Positions 37,725-45,863 of a stretch of DNA of 64,000 nt are shown piece after piece. Made by a program: the position numbers and the translations under genes. The stretch is taken from assembly GCA_050181915.1 (NCBI GenBank), contig JBFXCS010000001.1:434001-498000 (forward strand), in the 5' to 3' direction. This DNA comes from JBFXCS01 sp050181915 (lineage in GTDB: Bacteria; Actinomycetota; Thermoleophilia; Miltoncostaeales; Miltoncostaeaceae). Under the pieces are notes generated by a model. That model did no database searches. It was not told where the DNA came from and worked only from the letters and a program-made list of their open reading frames with translations. The stretch's first letter is position 1; every line of letters begins with the position of its first letter.

Positions 37725-39506
37725 CACCTCCACCATCCGCTCCATCTCGCGGAAGCCGGGCTCCCAGACGTCCGGCGAGGCCAGGTCCACGCCCAGCGCG
37801 CCGAGCAGCTCCGTCGGCGTCTGCGAGCCGCCGGCCGACAGGAACGCCACGTAGTCGTCGACGAAGGCGGCGCCCCGCTCGCGGTAGCGCGCGTACAGCG
37901 CCAGCGTCGCGAGGTGCGCGAACACGTAGGCGTAGGTGTAGAAGCGCGTCGAGATGAAGTGCGGGATGTACGACCAGCCCAGCCGGTAGCGCTCCGGCAG
38001 CGCGATCGTGTCGCCGTAGTACTTGGCGTTCTCCTCGAACCAGATGTCCGACAGCCGCCCGGCGGTGAGCGTGGAGCCCTCCGCCCGCAGCGCGTAGGCG
38101 CGCTGCTCGTAGCGGGTCAGCACCGTCTGGCGGAAGACCGTGGCGAACGATCCCTCCACCCGCTCCGAGACCAGCGACCGCCGCGTCTGGGGATCGGTCT
38201 CGACCTCCATCAGGTGGTCGAAGGTGAGCAGCTCGGCGAAGGTCGACGGCACCTCGGCGAGCGCCAGCCCGGTGCCCGCCGACAGCGCCGTCTGGGAGGC
38301 CGACGAGAGGGTGAAGTGCATGCCGTGGCCGAGCTCGTGGGCGAGCGTCATCACGTCGTCCATGCGGTCGGTGAAGTTCATCAGCACGTACGGCGAGGCG
38401 TCCTGCGCCACGGGGGCGCAGAAGGCGCCGCCCCGCTTGCCCGTCCGCGGCTCGGCGTCCACCCGGCGCTCGGCGAAGAAGCCGCCGGCGATGCCGGCGA
38501 TGCGCGGCGAGAAGCGGCCGAACGACTCGTCGATGAGCCGCCGCGCCTCCGGGTAGTCGACGCCGCGCGCCTCGCCGATCGGCGCGTACTGGTCGTGCAG
38601 CTCCAGCCGGGGCAGTCCGAGGATTCCGGCCTTCACCCGGAACCAGCGGTGGGCGATGGCGTAGTTGGCCTCCACCGCGTCGAGCATCCGCTCCACCACG
38701 TCGCCCGGCAGCTCGTTGCGCAGGTGGGTGGCGTCCATCGGGCCGGCGTGGCCGCGCAGGGCGTCCATGGCCAGCCGGTCGGCGACGAGCGTGTCGTAGA
38801 CGTGCGACAGCGTGTCGGCCTCGGGCGCGAGCGCGTCGTAGAGCGTCTCGAGGGCCCGCCGGCGCAGGTCCCGGTCCGGGTCGCGCACGTGGGCCAGCAG
38901 CCGGTCGATCGTGTGCGGCTCCTCGCCTTGGCCCGCGTCGAAGGGCGCCTCCAGGGTGGAGGTGATGCGCCCGAACAGCGTCTGCCACGCGCTCACCGCC
39001 GCCGGCCCGCGCTCGGAGAGCATGCGCTCCTCCGGCTCGGAGAGGGTGTGCGGGGCGAAGCGCCGCAGGGCGATCAGGTAGTGGCGGTCGGCCGCCACCT
39101 CGGGGGCCTCGTAGAGGGCCCGGGCGGCGTCCTCGTCGAGGGCGATCCACTCGAGGTCGAAGAAGCGCAGGGCGTTGCCCGCCTCCACCAGTCCGCGATC
39201 GATGGCGGCCGACAGGTCCTGGTTCTCCTGGTCGGTGACGTCGACCGACTCGCGCAGGTGGGCGTACGAGCTGACCCGCGAGAGCTCGTTGTCGATGACC
39301 GCGAGCTCGGCGAGCGCCTCGGCCAGGCCGGGCCCGTCGATGGCGGGCAGGGCGCCCCGGTAGCGCGCCTCGAAGGCGCGGGCCCGCTCGAGGCCCGCGG
39401 CGAGGCGCTCGCGGGCCGCGGCGGCGTCCGGGATGAGGGGGGAGAGGTCCCAGTGGATGCCCTCGGCGCGGGGTCCGGTGGGCACGGGAGCGGTGGAGGT
39501 CGTCAT
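37710..39506 (-). CDS. pepF: oligoendopeptidase F, M3 metallopeptidase
   Basis: A 598-residue cytosolic zinc peptidase of family M3. The zinc motif is LAHELGHGMHF (HExGH), with the downstream Glu ligand in LALAEVPSTFAELLTFDHL. It starts with GIHWDLSPLIPDAAAARERLAAG, the typical opening of PepF, and ends in a helical domain (YRLGWSYIPHFISTRFYTYAYVFAHLATLALYARYRERG). It cleaves medium-size peptides. The TAGCGT -10 is 6 nt before the ATG, and that hexamer overlaps the stop codon of the upstream PHP gene. Confidence 0.93.
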   Translation of the reverse strand: MTTSTAPVPTGPRAEGIHWDLSPLIPDAAAARERLAAGLERARAFEARYRGALPAIDGPGLAEALAELAVIDNELSRVSSYAHLRESVDVTDQENQDLSAAIDRGLVEAGNALRFFDLEWIALDEDAARALYEAPEVAADRHYLIALRRFAPHTLSEPEERMLSERGPAAVSAWQTLFGRITSTLEAPFDAGQGEEPHTIDRLLAHVRDPDRDLRRRALETLYDALAPEADTLSHVYDTLVADRLAMDALRGHAGPMDATHLRNELPGDVVERMLDAVEANYAIAHRWFRVKAGILGLPRLELHDQYAPIGEARGVDYPEARRLIDESFGRFSPRIAGIAGGFFAERRVDAEPRTGKRGGAFCAPVAQDASPYVLMNFTDRMDDVMTLAHELGHGMHFTLSSASQTALSAGTGLALAEVPSTFAELLTFDHLMEVETDPQTRRSLVSERVEGSFATVFRQTVLTRYEQRAYALRAEGSTLTAGRLSDIWFEENAKYYGDTIALPERYRLGWSYIPHFISTRFYTYAYVFAHLATLALYARYRERGAAFVDDYVAFLSAGGSQTPTELLGALGVDLASPDVWEPGFREMERMVEVAGAG

Positions 39507-39512
39507 GCGGTC

Positions 39513-39518
39513 ACGCTA
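39513..39518 (-). promoter_or_regulatory. -10 element of leaderless promoter for pepF
   Basis: TAGCGT on the minus strand, 6 nt before the ATG at 39506. Its first three bases (TAG, 39518-39516) are the stop codon of the PHP gene. Confidence 0.5.
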
Positions 39519-40364
39519 CCCGATCGGCCCGCCGGCACGCCGGGCCAGAAGGCGATCGACGGCGTCGTCGGGCAGCGCCGGCACGCCGGTGTCGCCGGGG
39601 GCGAGCGGGCCGCCGGGATCGTGGAAGTCGGAGCCCCCCGTGCGCACCAGGCCGTTGCGGTCGGCCAGCGTGGCGTAGGCCTCTCTCTGCTCGGCGGTGT
39701 GCTCCGGGCGGTGCACCTCGATGCCGGCGAGCCCCGCGGCCGCCAGGCGCCGCACCACGCCGCCGAGCCTCGACGCCGGCAGGCGCAGGGTGCCGGGGTG
39801 GGCGAGGGCGCACACGCCGCCGGACTCGCGCACCAGGGCGATCGCCCGCTCCGGCGCGAGCGCGTCGTGCGGCACCGCGGCCGGCAGGCCGTCGCCCAGG
39901 AAGCGGTCGAAGGCGTCCCGGCGGTCGGCGGCGTGGCCGGCGGCGACCAGCGCGTCGGCGAGGTGGGGCCGCCCGATGGGCCCGCGCGCGCGGGAGCGGA
40001 CCAGGTCCATGTCGATGGGCGCCCCGAGGTCGGCGAGCCGCCGGGCGATGCGGCGGGCGCGCGCCTCCCGCCGCTCGCGCAGCTCCGCCAGGTGGTCGAG
40101 CAGGGGGCGCGGCGCCGCCTCGGCGAAGTAGCCGAGCAGGTGCATCGAGCCGCTCGGCGCGCGCGCCGACAGCTCCACGCCGGGCACGACCCGCACGCCC
40201 AGGGCCGCCCCGGCGGCCTGGGCCTCGGCCACGCCGTCCAGCGTGTCGTGGTCGGTGACGGCGAGCACCGTCACGCCGCGCGCCGCCGCCAGCTCCACCA
40301 GCGCGCGGGGCGCCAGCGAGCCGTCGGAAGCGAAGGTGTGCGAGTGGAGGTCGGTCCGGGACGT
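39516..40364 (-). CDS. PHP-domain phosphoesterase (3',5'-nucleoside bisphosphate phosphatase/RNase AM type), probable ACG start
   Basis: The conserved opening TDLHSHTFASDGSLAP, with the first metal ligands HxH, is encoded in frame at 40355-40308, but no ATG, GTG or TTG precedes it: the frame closes with TAG at 40376-40374. The first standard start is GTG 40298, which would remove the metal site. ACG at 40364-40362 (TSRTDLHSH) sits 6 nt after a TAGCCT hexamer, exactly where other genes here have their start. Further PHP motifs are VTDHDTLDGV, VPGVELSA, CALAHPGTL, IEVHRPEHT and GGSDFHDPGG. The family dephosphorylates pAp or trims RNA 5' ends. It lies downstream of cysC and overlaps the pepF promoter. 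A 282-residue product is expected with the ACG start. Confidence 0.8.
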   Translation of the reverse strand, partial: TSRTDLHSHTFASDGSLAPRALVELAAARGVTVLAVTDHDTLDGVAEAQAAGAALGVRVVPGVELSARAPSGSMHLLGYFAEAAPRPLLDHLAELRERREARARRIARRLADLGAPIDMDLVRSRARGPIGRPHLADALVAAGHAADRRDAFDRFLGDGLPAAVPHDALAPERAIALVRESGGVCALAHPGTLRLPASRLGGVVRRLAAAGLAGIEVHRPEHTAEQREAYATLADRNGLVRTGGSDFHDPGGPLAPGDTGVPALPDDAVDRLLARRAGGPIG

Positions 40365-40370
40365 GCCCGC

Positions 40371-40376
40371 AGGCTA
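40371..40376 (-). promoter_or_regulatory. -10 element in front of the PHP gene's ACG codon
   Basis: TAGCCT on the minus strand, 6 nt before ACG 40364; the same spacing as at the other leaderless genes. Confidence 0.45.
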
Positions 40377-40402
40377 CGGACCGCCCCGGACCGAAGACCC
40401 CG

Positions 40403-40966
40403 CTAGGCGGAGGCGGGGACCGCCGCGCCGATCAGGCCGCGGCCCTCGAGGGCGAGCAGCACCGCGCGGGCGCTCTCCTCGGGGCTCTCCTGCTCGGTGC
40501 GGATGTGCACCTCGGGGCTGGCGGGCGCCTCGTACGGGTCGTCCACTCCGGTGAAGCCCGTGATCTCGCCGGCGAAGGCCTTCGCGTACAGGCCCTTCAC
40601 GTCGCGGTTCGCGCACTCCTGCACCGACGTGTCCACGAAGATCTCGACGAACGCGCCGTGCTCCTCGATCCACTTGCGCGCCGTGGCGCGCGTGTCGGCG
40701 TACGGGGAGATGGCCGACACCAGCGTCACCGCACCGGCGCGGGTGAGGCGGCTGGCGACCCAGCCGATGCGCTCGATGTTGGTGTCGCGGTCCTCCTTCG
40801 AGAACCCCAGGCCCTTCGAGAGGTGGGTGCGCACGACATCGCCGTCGAGGTAGTCGACGACGTGGCCGCGGGCCTCCAACTCGGGGCCGACGATCTCGGC
40901 GATGGTCGTCTTGCCCGAGCCGGACAGCCCGGTGAACCACAGCGTGAATCCGTTCCGGTCACTCAC
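40403..40966 (-). CDS. cysC: adenylylsulfate (APS) kinase
   Basis: A 187-residue kinase that makes PAPS from APS and ATP. P-loop GLSGSGKTT is at 13-21. APS-binding and lid motifs follow: YLDGDVVRTHLSKGLGFSKEDRDTNIERIGWVASRL, the serine loop VSAISPYADTRATAR, IFVDTSVQECANRDVKGLYAKA and GVDDPYEAP. The start is a GTG at 40966, preceded by GGGAGGG. It lies 70 bp downstream of cysH on the same strand, so the two are probably co-transcribed. Confidence 0.93.
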   Translation of the reverse strand: MSDRNGFTLWFTGLSGSGKTTIAEIVGPELEARGHVVDYLDGDVVRTHLSKGLGFSKEDRDTNIERIGWVASRLTRAGAVTLVSAISPYADTRATARKWIEEHGAFVEIFVDTSVQECANRDVKGLYAKAFAGEITGFTGVDDPYEAPASPEVHIRTEQESPEESARAVLLALEGRGLIGAAVPASA

Positions 40967-41036
40967 TCGCGAACGCCCTCCCTCGGGGCGGGCACGCCCC
41001 GTCGTCGTGTCTCTGGAACCCGGGAGTCGGGATGGA

Positions 41037-41741
41037 CTAGCTTGGCAGGTGGAGCCCGCACTCGGTCTTGGACGAGTCCGCCCAGCGACCGGAGCGCGGA
41101 TCGTCCCCGGGGCGCACCGCGCGGGTGCAGGGGACGCAGCCGATCGAAGGGTAGCCCTCGTCGTGGAGTCCGTTGTACGGGATGTCGTTGGCGTAGAGGT
41201 AGCCCACGACGTCCTCGTCGGACCAGTCGGCGAGCGGCTGCACCTTCATCAGGCCGCGCCGGGCGTCCAGCTCCACCTTGCCCGCGGAGGCCCGGGTGGG
41301 GCTCTGCGCGCGGCGGATGCCGGTGATCCAGGCGTCCATCCCGGCGATGGCGCGCTCCATCGGCTCGACCTTGCGCAGCGCGCAGCAGCGGTCGGGGTCG
41401 CGCGCCCACAGCGCGGGGCCCTCGCTCTCAGCCTGCTGCTCGACGGTCTGGAGCGGCTCGATGCGCTCCACCGTGATGCCGTAGCGCTCCACCAGGCGGT
41501 CGCGCGTGGCGTGGGTCTCGGGGAAGAGGAGGCCGGTGTCGAGCTCGACGATGCGCACCTCGGCGCCGATCCGCCACAGCATGTCGACCAGCACGGAGGA
41601 CTGGCGCTGCCACGAGCAGGTGAGCACGATGGAGCCGGAGAAGCGGTCGACGGCCCAGCGGAGCACCTCTTCGGCAGAGTAGCTCTCGAGCTCGGCGGCG
41701 AGCTCCTGGACGTCTGAGCGCGAGGGCAGCACGGTGCTCAT
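41037..41741 (-). CDS. cysH: assimilatory adenylylsulfate (APS) reductase, 4Fe-4S type
   Basis: A 234-residue enzyme of the CysH family. It carries the iron-sulfur cysteines that mark the APS-using branch: C119-C120 (DPDRCCALRKVEP) and C202-x2-C205 (SIGCVPCTRAV). The catalytic thiol is C228 in KTECGLHLP. It reduces APS to sulfite with thioredoxin. A TAGCCT -10 is 8 nt before the ATG. Upstream lies an AT-rich 40-bp stretch unusual for this genome. No ATP sulfurylase or sulfite reductase genes are in the window. Confidence 0.93.
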   Translation of the reverse strand: MSTVLPSRSDVQELAAELESYSAEEVLRWAVDRFSGSIVLTCSWQRQSSVLVDMLWRIGAEVRIVELDTGLLFPETHATRDRLVERYGITVERIEPLQTVEQQAESEGPALWARDPDRCCALRKVEPMERAIAGMDAWITGIRRAQSPTRASAGKVELDARRGLMKVQPLADWSDEDVVGYLYANDIPYNGLHDEGYPSIGCVPCTRAVRPGDDPRSGRWADSSKTECGLHLPS

Positions 41742-41749
41742 GGCGGCGG

Positions 41750-41755
41750 AGGCTA
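41750..41755 (-). promoter_or_regulatory. -10 element of leaderless promoter for cysH
   Basis: TAGCCT on the minus strand, 8 nt before the ATG at 41741. Confidence 0.45.
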
Positions 41756-41760
41756 CCAGA

Positions 41761-41801
41761 GGAAATGGTCTAAATGTCTACTGCAAATAGTAAAATAGGA
41801 T
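41761..41801. promoter_or_regulatory. AT-rich intergenic control region between cysH and the SUI1 gene
   Basis: About two thirds A+T in a genome of more than 70% GC. It contains the direct repeat GTCTA-AAT-GTCTA, the imperfect dyad TACTGCAAATAGTA, and TAGGAT at 41796-41801, which is the likely -10 of the plus-strand gene. Probably the operator region for one or both divergent genes. Confidence 0.45.
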
Positions 41802-41810
41802 TCGGAGGGG

Positions 41811-42155
41811 GTGCGGGTGCCGCGGATCCCGCGTAGGGACGGGGCGCAGGGCGATCTCGTGTACTCCAGCGAGCACGGCCGGACGGCGCGGCCCGCCCCC
41901 GCGGCCCGGCCGTCGCCGGCGGGCGACGGCGTGGTGCGCGTGAGCCGCACCAGCTCGGGCCGGCGCGGGAAGACCGTGACCCTGGTGACCGGCCTGCCGG
42001 CCGCCGATCTCGCCCCCGTGGCGAAGGAGCTGAAGCGCCTCTGCGGCTCCGGGGGCGCGGTCAAGGACGGCACGGTGGAGGTGCAGGGAGATCACCGGTC
42101 GAAGGTGATCGCGCACCTCTCGGGCCGGTACAGGGTGAAGGCCGCCGGCGGCTGA
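41811..42155 (+). CDS. SUI1/eIF1-like translation initiation factor (YciH family)
   Basis: A 114-residue protein with a basic N-terminus and a C-terminal SUI1 domain (about 40-112): VVRVSRTSSGRRGKTVTLVTGLPAADLAPVAKELKRLCGSGGAVKDGTVEVQGDHRSKVIAHLSGRYRVKAAGG. These eIF1-like proteins bind the 30S subunit near the P site and influence start-codon choice and fidelity. The GTG start at 41811 is preceded by GGAGGGG and by a TAGGAT -10 nine nt upstream. A second GTG two codons later is also possible. It is divergent from cysH. Confidence 0.87.
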   Translation: MRVPRIPRRDGAQGDLVYSSEHGRTARPAPAARPSPAGDGVVRVSRTSSGRRGKTVTLVTGLPAADLAPVAKELKRLCGSGGAVKDGTVEVQGDHRSKVIAHLSGRYRVKAAGG

Positions 42156-42182
42156 TCGGGTTCGAGGCGCCGGGCCGGCGGG

Positions 42183-42188
42183 TACAGT
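42183..42188 (+). promoter_or_regulatory. -10 element for the ABC exporter operon
   Basis: TACAGT, 9 nt before the ATG at 42198; near-leaderless. Confidence 0.4.
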
Positions 42189-42197
42189 CCCGGCAGG

Positions 42198-43097
42198 ATG
42201 CTGGAGCTTCGCGACCTGACGAAGCGGTTCGGAGAGCGGGTCGCGCTCGACGGGCTGTCCCTCACGGTGCCCGCCGGCCAGGTGGTGGGGCTGCTGGGCC
42301 CGAACGGCTCGGGCAAGACGACGGCGATGCGGGTCGTGTTCGGCGTCATCGACGCCGACGAGGGCGCCGTCACCTACCGCGGCGCGCCGATCGACGCGGT
42401 GGTGCGCCGGCGCTTCGGCTACATGCCGGAGGAGCGCGGCCTGTACCCGGACATGCGGGTGCGCGACCAGCTCGTCTACCTCGCCCGGCTCGCCGGGCTG
42501 GAGAAGGCGGCCGCGGCGGAGCGCTCGACGGCGCTGCTGGAGCGCCTCGGGATCGCCGACCGCGCGGACGACCAGGTGCAGCGGCTCTCGCTGGGCAACC
42601 AGCAGCGCGTGCAGCTGGCCGCCGCGCTGGTGCACGACCCGGAGGCGCTGGTGCTCGACGAGCCCTTCTCGGGCCTCGACCCGGTGGCGGTGGCGAGCCT
42701 CTCCGAGATCATCCGCGAGGCCGCCGCGCGCGGCGCGCTGGTGCTGTTCTCCAGCCACCAGCTGGACCTGGTCGAGGACCTGTGCGACTCGGTGCGCGTG
42801 ATCGACCACGGCCGCCTGCTGCTGGAGGGGCGGGTGAGCGAGCTGCAGGCCGCCAGCGGGCGCCGTGAGCTGCGCGTGCGGGTCGAGGGCGACGGGGACG
42901 GCCGCTGGGCCGAGGGGATGGCCGGCGTGCGCCTGGTGTCGCGGGACGCCAGCGGCGTGCGCCTGGCGCTCGGGGCCGGCGTCGACCCGCTCGCGGTGCT
43001 CGACGCCGCGCGCGCCCGGGGGACGGTCAGCGACTTCGGCCTGCAGGATCCGAGCCTCGCGGAGCTGTTCCTCGAGGCCGTGGAGCGGCGCGGATGA
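42198..43097 (+). CDS. ABC transporter ATPase (NatA/CcmA-like)
   Basis: A 299-residue ATPase: Walker A LLGPNGSGKTTAM, signature LSLGNQQRVQLAAALV, Walker B ALVLDEPFSGLDP and the H-loop SSHQLDL. The sequence YMPEERGLYPDMRVRDQLVYLARLAG is typical of NatA-type sodium/drug exporters. A C-terminal extension of about 80 residues follows the ATPase core. The next gene, its permease, overlaps by ATGA. The substrate is unknown. Confidence 0.9.
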   Translation: MLELRDLTKRFGERVALDGLSLTVPAGQVVGLLGPNGSGKTTAMRVVFGVIDADEGAVTYRGAPIDAVVRRRFGYMPEERGLYPDMRVRDQLVYLARLAGLEKAAAAERSTALLERLGIADRADDQVQRLSLGNQQRVQLAAALVHDPEALVLDEPFSGLDPVAVASLSEIIREAAARGALVLFSSHQLDLVEDLCDSVRVIDHGRLLLEGRVSELQAASGRRELRVRVEGDGDGRWAEGMAGVRLVSRDASGVRLALGAGVDPLAVLDAARARGTVSDFGLQDPSLAELFLEAVERRG

Positions 43098-44299
43098 TGA
43101 TCCGTCGCCGTCAGATCGCGCTCGTCGCCGAGCGCGAGGTGCGCGAGCGGGTGCGCAGCAAGAGCTTCGCCTGGATCACCGGCATCCTGCTGGTCATCGC
43201 CCTCGCCGCCGTCATCCTGCCCGGCGTGCTCGACGACGACGGGCCCGACCGGTCGACGGTCGCGATCACCGACGGGTCGCCCCCGTCGCTGGCGCAGGCC
43301 CTGGTGGCCGCCGGCAGGGGCCAGGACCGGGAGATCGAGATCCGCACGCTCCCGGGCTCGGCCGCGGAGGCCCAGGCCCGGGACGGGCGGGTCGACGCGG
43401 CGATCGTCGGCACGGGCGAGACCGGCCCGGTGCGGGTCGCCGTGGAGAAGGAGCTGTCGGGGACCCTGCGCCTGGTGATCGCGCAGGCGGTGGCGGAGAG
43501 CCGCCTGCGCTCCTCGCTCGCCCGGGCGGGCGTGCCGCCCTCGCGCATCGACGAGGTCACCCGCGCCCCCGAGCTCGCGGTCGCCGAGCTCGGCGAGGGC
43601 GCCGACATCGAGGGGGGCGACATCGCCCTCGGCGTGATCCTGTCGGTCGTCCTCTACGTGGCGCTGCTGTTCGCGGGCCAGCTCGTGGCGAGCGGGGTGG
43701 GGGAGGAGAAGACCAGCCGCGTCTCCGAGGTGCTGCTCGCGACCCTGCGGCCCGCCGAGATCCTCCTGGGGAAGGTGATCGGCGTCGGCCTGGTGTGCCT
43801 CTTCCAGCTCGCCGTGGCGGCGGCGCCGGCCATCGTCGCCGGCCTGGCCACCGACGCGATCAACCTGCCGTCGGCCACCGCCCCCGCCGTCGCGTCGGCC
43901 GTGGTGTGGTTCGTGGCCGGGTACGCCCTCTACGCCGTCGCCTTCGGCGCGCTCGGCGCGCTGGTGGGGCGCCAGCAGGAGGTGGGGCAGGTCACCGCGC
44001 CCCTCACGATGCTGCTGCTGGCCGGCTACCTGATCGCGGCCTTCTCCCCGGCCAACCCGGATTCGACGCTGGTGACGGCCGCCTCGTTCATCCCGCCCTT
44101 CTCCCCGATGGTGATGCCGTTCCGCGTCGCCGCGGGCACGGTGAGCGCCTGGGAGTTCGTCGTGGCGCTGGTCCTCACGCTGGGGCTCGCCGTGCTGATC
44201 GTGATCGCCGGGGCCGGCATCTACCGGCGCAGCATCGTGCGCAGCGGCCCGCTGCTGAAGCTGAAGGACGTCCTGCGCGAGGGGCGCGGGAGGGCCTGA
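43094..44299 (+). CDS. ABC-2 type permease (NatB-like)
   Basis: A 401-residue permease. One membrane helix near the N-terminus is followed by a large outside loop of about 130 residues, then five or six clustered helices (about 175-385), as in NatB/YhaP proteins. The loop between helices reads GEEKTSRVSEVLLATLRPAEILLGKVIGVG, the conserved hallmark. Its start overlaps the ATPase stop. With the ATPase it forms a two-protein exporter, perhaps for sodium or a drug-like compound (inference). Confidence 0.88.
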   Translation: MMIRRRQIALVAEREVRERVRSKSFAWITGILLVIALAAVILPGVLDDDGPDRSTVAITDGSPPSLAQALVAAGRGQDREIEIRTLPGSAAEAQARDGRVDAAIVGTGETGPVRVAVEKELSGTLRLVIAQAVAESRLRSSLARAGVPPSRIDEVTRAPELAVAELGEGADIEGGDIALGVILSVVLYVALLFAGQLVASGVGEEKTSRVSEVLLATLRPAEILLGKVIGVGLVCLFQLAVAAAPAIVAGLATDAINLPSATAPAVASAVVWFVAGYALYAVAFGALGALVGRQQEVGQVTAPLTMLLLAGYLIAAFSPANPDSTLVTAASFIPPFSPMVMPFRVAAGTVSAWEFVVALVLTLGLAVLIVIAGAGIYRRSIVRSGPLLKLKDVLREGRGRA

Positions 44300-44315
44300 A
44301 GCCCGGAAGCGGGGG

Positions 44316-45863
44316 TCAGGCGCCCTGCACGGCGAGCTCGAGCCGGCGGCCGAAGGCCCTCTCGATCGACGGGGCCTCCTGGGCGGCCGACCAGAGCGCG
44401 ACCTCGGGGTCGCCCTCGGCCCGCACCAGCAGGCGCAGCATGCCGTCCTCGGCGCCCGCCCGGATCTCGCGGACGCCGCCGGCCCGGCCGCGCTCGAGCT
44501 GCTCGGCGACGCGCAGGCAGGCGGCGAGCCGCGCCAGGCGCTTCTCGTCGCCCGGCTCCAGCACGCTCTCGAGGGGCGCGGTGCCGGGCAGCGCCTTGCG
44601 GTGGGAGCGCACCAGCAGGGCGATCATGGCCAGCTCGGCGTGGCGGAAGCCCGGCAGGCCGGCGTTCAGCACCAGGTAGAAGCCGTGCTTGTGGTGGTCG
44701 TTGTAGTCGACCATCACGCCGCAGTCGTGCAGCATCGCGGCGGCCCACAGCAGCTCGCGCTCGCGGCGGTCCAGCGGATGGAGCCCGAGGCGCGCCAGCT
44801 CGTCGTAGAGGCCCAGGGAGAGGCGGGCGACGTCGTCGCAGTGGCGGCGCTCGCAGCGGAAGATGTCCATCAGGTTGAGGACGCTCTGGCGGCGCACGTC
44901 CGGCACCAGCGGCGGCTCGCCGGTGCCGAGGAAGCGCTCGTAGAACACGCCCTCGCGCAGGCCCTGGGCGCAGATCTCGGCGGCCTCGGCGCCGGCCCGC
45001 TCCATGATCGTGGAGATCACCACGGCGCCCGCCAGGGTGATGTCGGCCCGGTCCTGCTTCAGCCCGGGCAGGCGGCTGCGCTCGGCGGCCGGGATGTCGG
45101 CCATCAGCTCGATCAGCTCCTCGATGCCGGCGCGCTCCAGGCGGTAGCCGTGCAGCTCGTCGAGGGCGTAGCGGGTGTGGCGCTGGTGCATCCGCGCCAG
45201 CGTGCGGATGGTGCCGCCGATGCCCACCATGCGCGTGCCAACCTCGCCCAGCCACGGCACGTCCTCCAGCTCCCGCTGCACGTGCTTGCGCAGGGCCTTG
45301 ATGTCGCCGCGCGCGGCGCGGGGCCCGGCCAGGAAGCGCTCGGTCATCCGCACGGCGCCCAGCGGCCGCGACACCACCCGCTCCAGGCCGCGCCCCACCA
45401 CCTGGGTCACCTGGATGCTGCCGCCGCCCAGGTCGAGCACGGCGCCGTCGCCGAGGGTGGTGCTGTTGACCGCGCCCAGGTAGCCGTACCAGGCCTCCTC
45501 CTCGGCCGACAGCACCCGCACGTCGAGGGTCCCGTCGGCCGAGAGGGCCGCCATCACCGCGTCGCGGTTCGCCGCGTCGCGGGCGGCGCTGGTGGTGACC
45601 GGGATGACCTCGTCCACCTCGGTCGCCGCGCAGAAGGCGGCGTAGAGGCGGACGGTGTGGCGGGCGCGCTCGATCGCGTCGGGGTGCAGGCCCTCCGCGC
45701 TCGCGCCGCCCGACAACCGCACCGGGTCGCGGATCTCGTCCACGAGCTGGAACGAGCCGCCCGGCCGGTAGCGGAAGACCACGAGCCGGAAGGTGTTCGA
45801 TCCCATGTCGATCACCGCGAGCCGTCGCTCGTCGACGGGGGGCGGCGCTAACCTATCCACCAT
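44316..45863 (-). CDS. Ppx/GppA-type exopolyphosphatase/guanosine pentaphosphatase with HD domain
   Basis: A 515-residue protein. The N-terminal actin-like ATPase domains (about 14-320) contain the phosphate-1 loop VIDMGSNTFRLVVF, VTTSAARDAANRD, LSAEEEAWYGYLGAV, LDLGGGSIQVT and GIGGTIRTLA. The C-terminal HD-like domain (about 330-510) has AAMLHDCGVMVDYNDHHKH. Family members remove terminal phosphate from polyphosphate and convert pppGpp to ppGpp. Its ATG (45863-45861) overlaps by two bases the ATG of the divergent RelA-like HD gene. A GGGGGG ribosome site lies 9 nt upstream. Confidence 0.9.
   Translation of the reverse strand: MVDRLAPPPVDERRLAVIDMGSNTFRLVVFRYRPGGSFQLVDEIRDPVRLSGGASAEGLHPDAIERARHTVRLYAAFCAATEVDEVIPVTTSAARDAANRDAVMAALSADGTLDVRVLSAEEEAWYGYLGAVNSTTLGDGAVLDLGGGSIQVTQVVGRGLERVVSRPLGAVRMTERFLAGPRAARGDIKALRKHVQRELEDVPWLGEVGTRMVGIGGTIRTLARMHQRHTRYALDELHGYRLERAGIEELIELMADIPAAERSRLPGLKQDRADITLAGAVVISTIMERAGAEAAEICAQGLREGVFYERFLGTGEPPLVPDVRRQSVLNLMDIFRCERRHCDDVARLSLGLYDELARLGLHPLDRRERELLWAAAMLHDCGVMVDYNDHHKHGFYLVLNAGLPGFRHAELAMIALLVRSHRKALPGTAPLESVLEPGDEKRLARLAACLRVAEQLERGRAGGVREIRAGAEDGMLRLLVRAEGDPEVALWSAAQEAPSIERAFGRRLELAVQGA
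45849..45854 (+). promoter_or_regulatory. -10 element of leaderless promoter for the HD gene
   Basis: TAACCT, 7 nt before the ATG at 45862. It lies inside the first codons of the divergent Ppx/GppA gene. Confidence 0.45.

Noticed and set aside
40298..40364. GTG 40298 as the start of the PHP gene
   Set aside because: It would delete the first metal-binding motif DLHSH and the strand before it, while the amino acid sequence upstream is clearly conserved PHP sequence.
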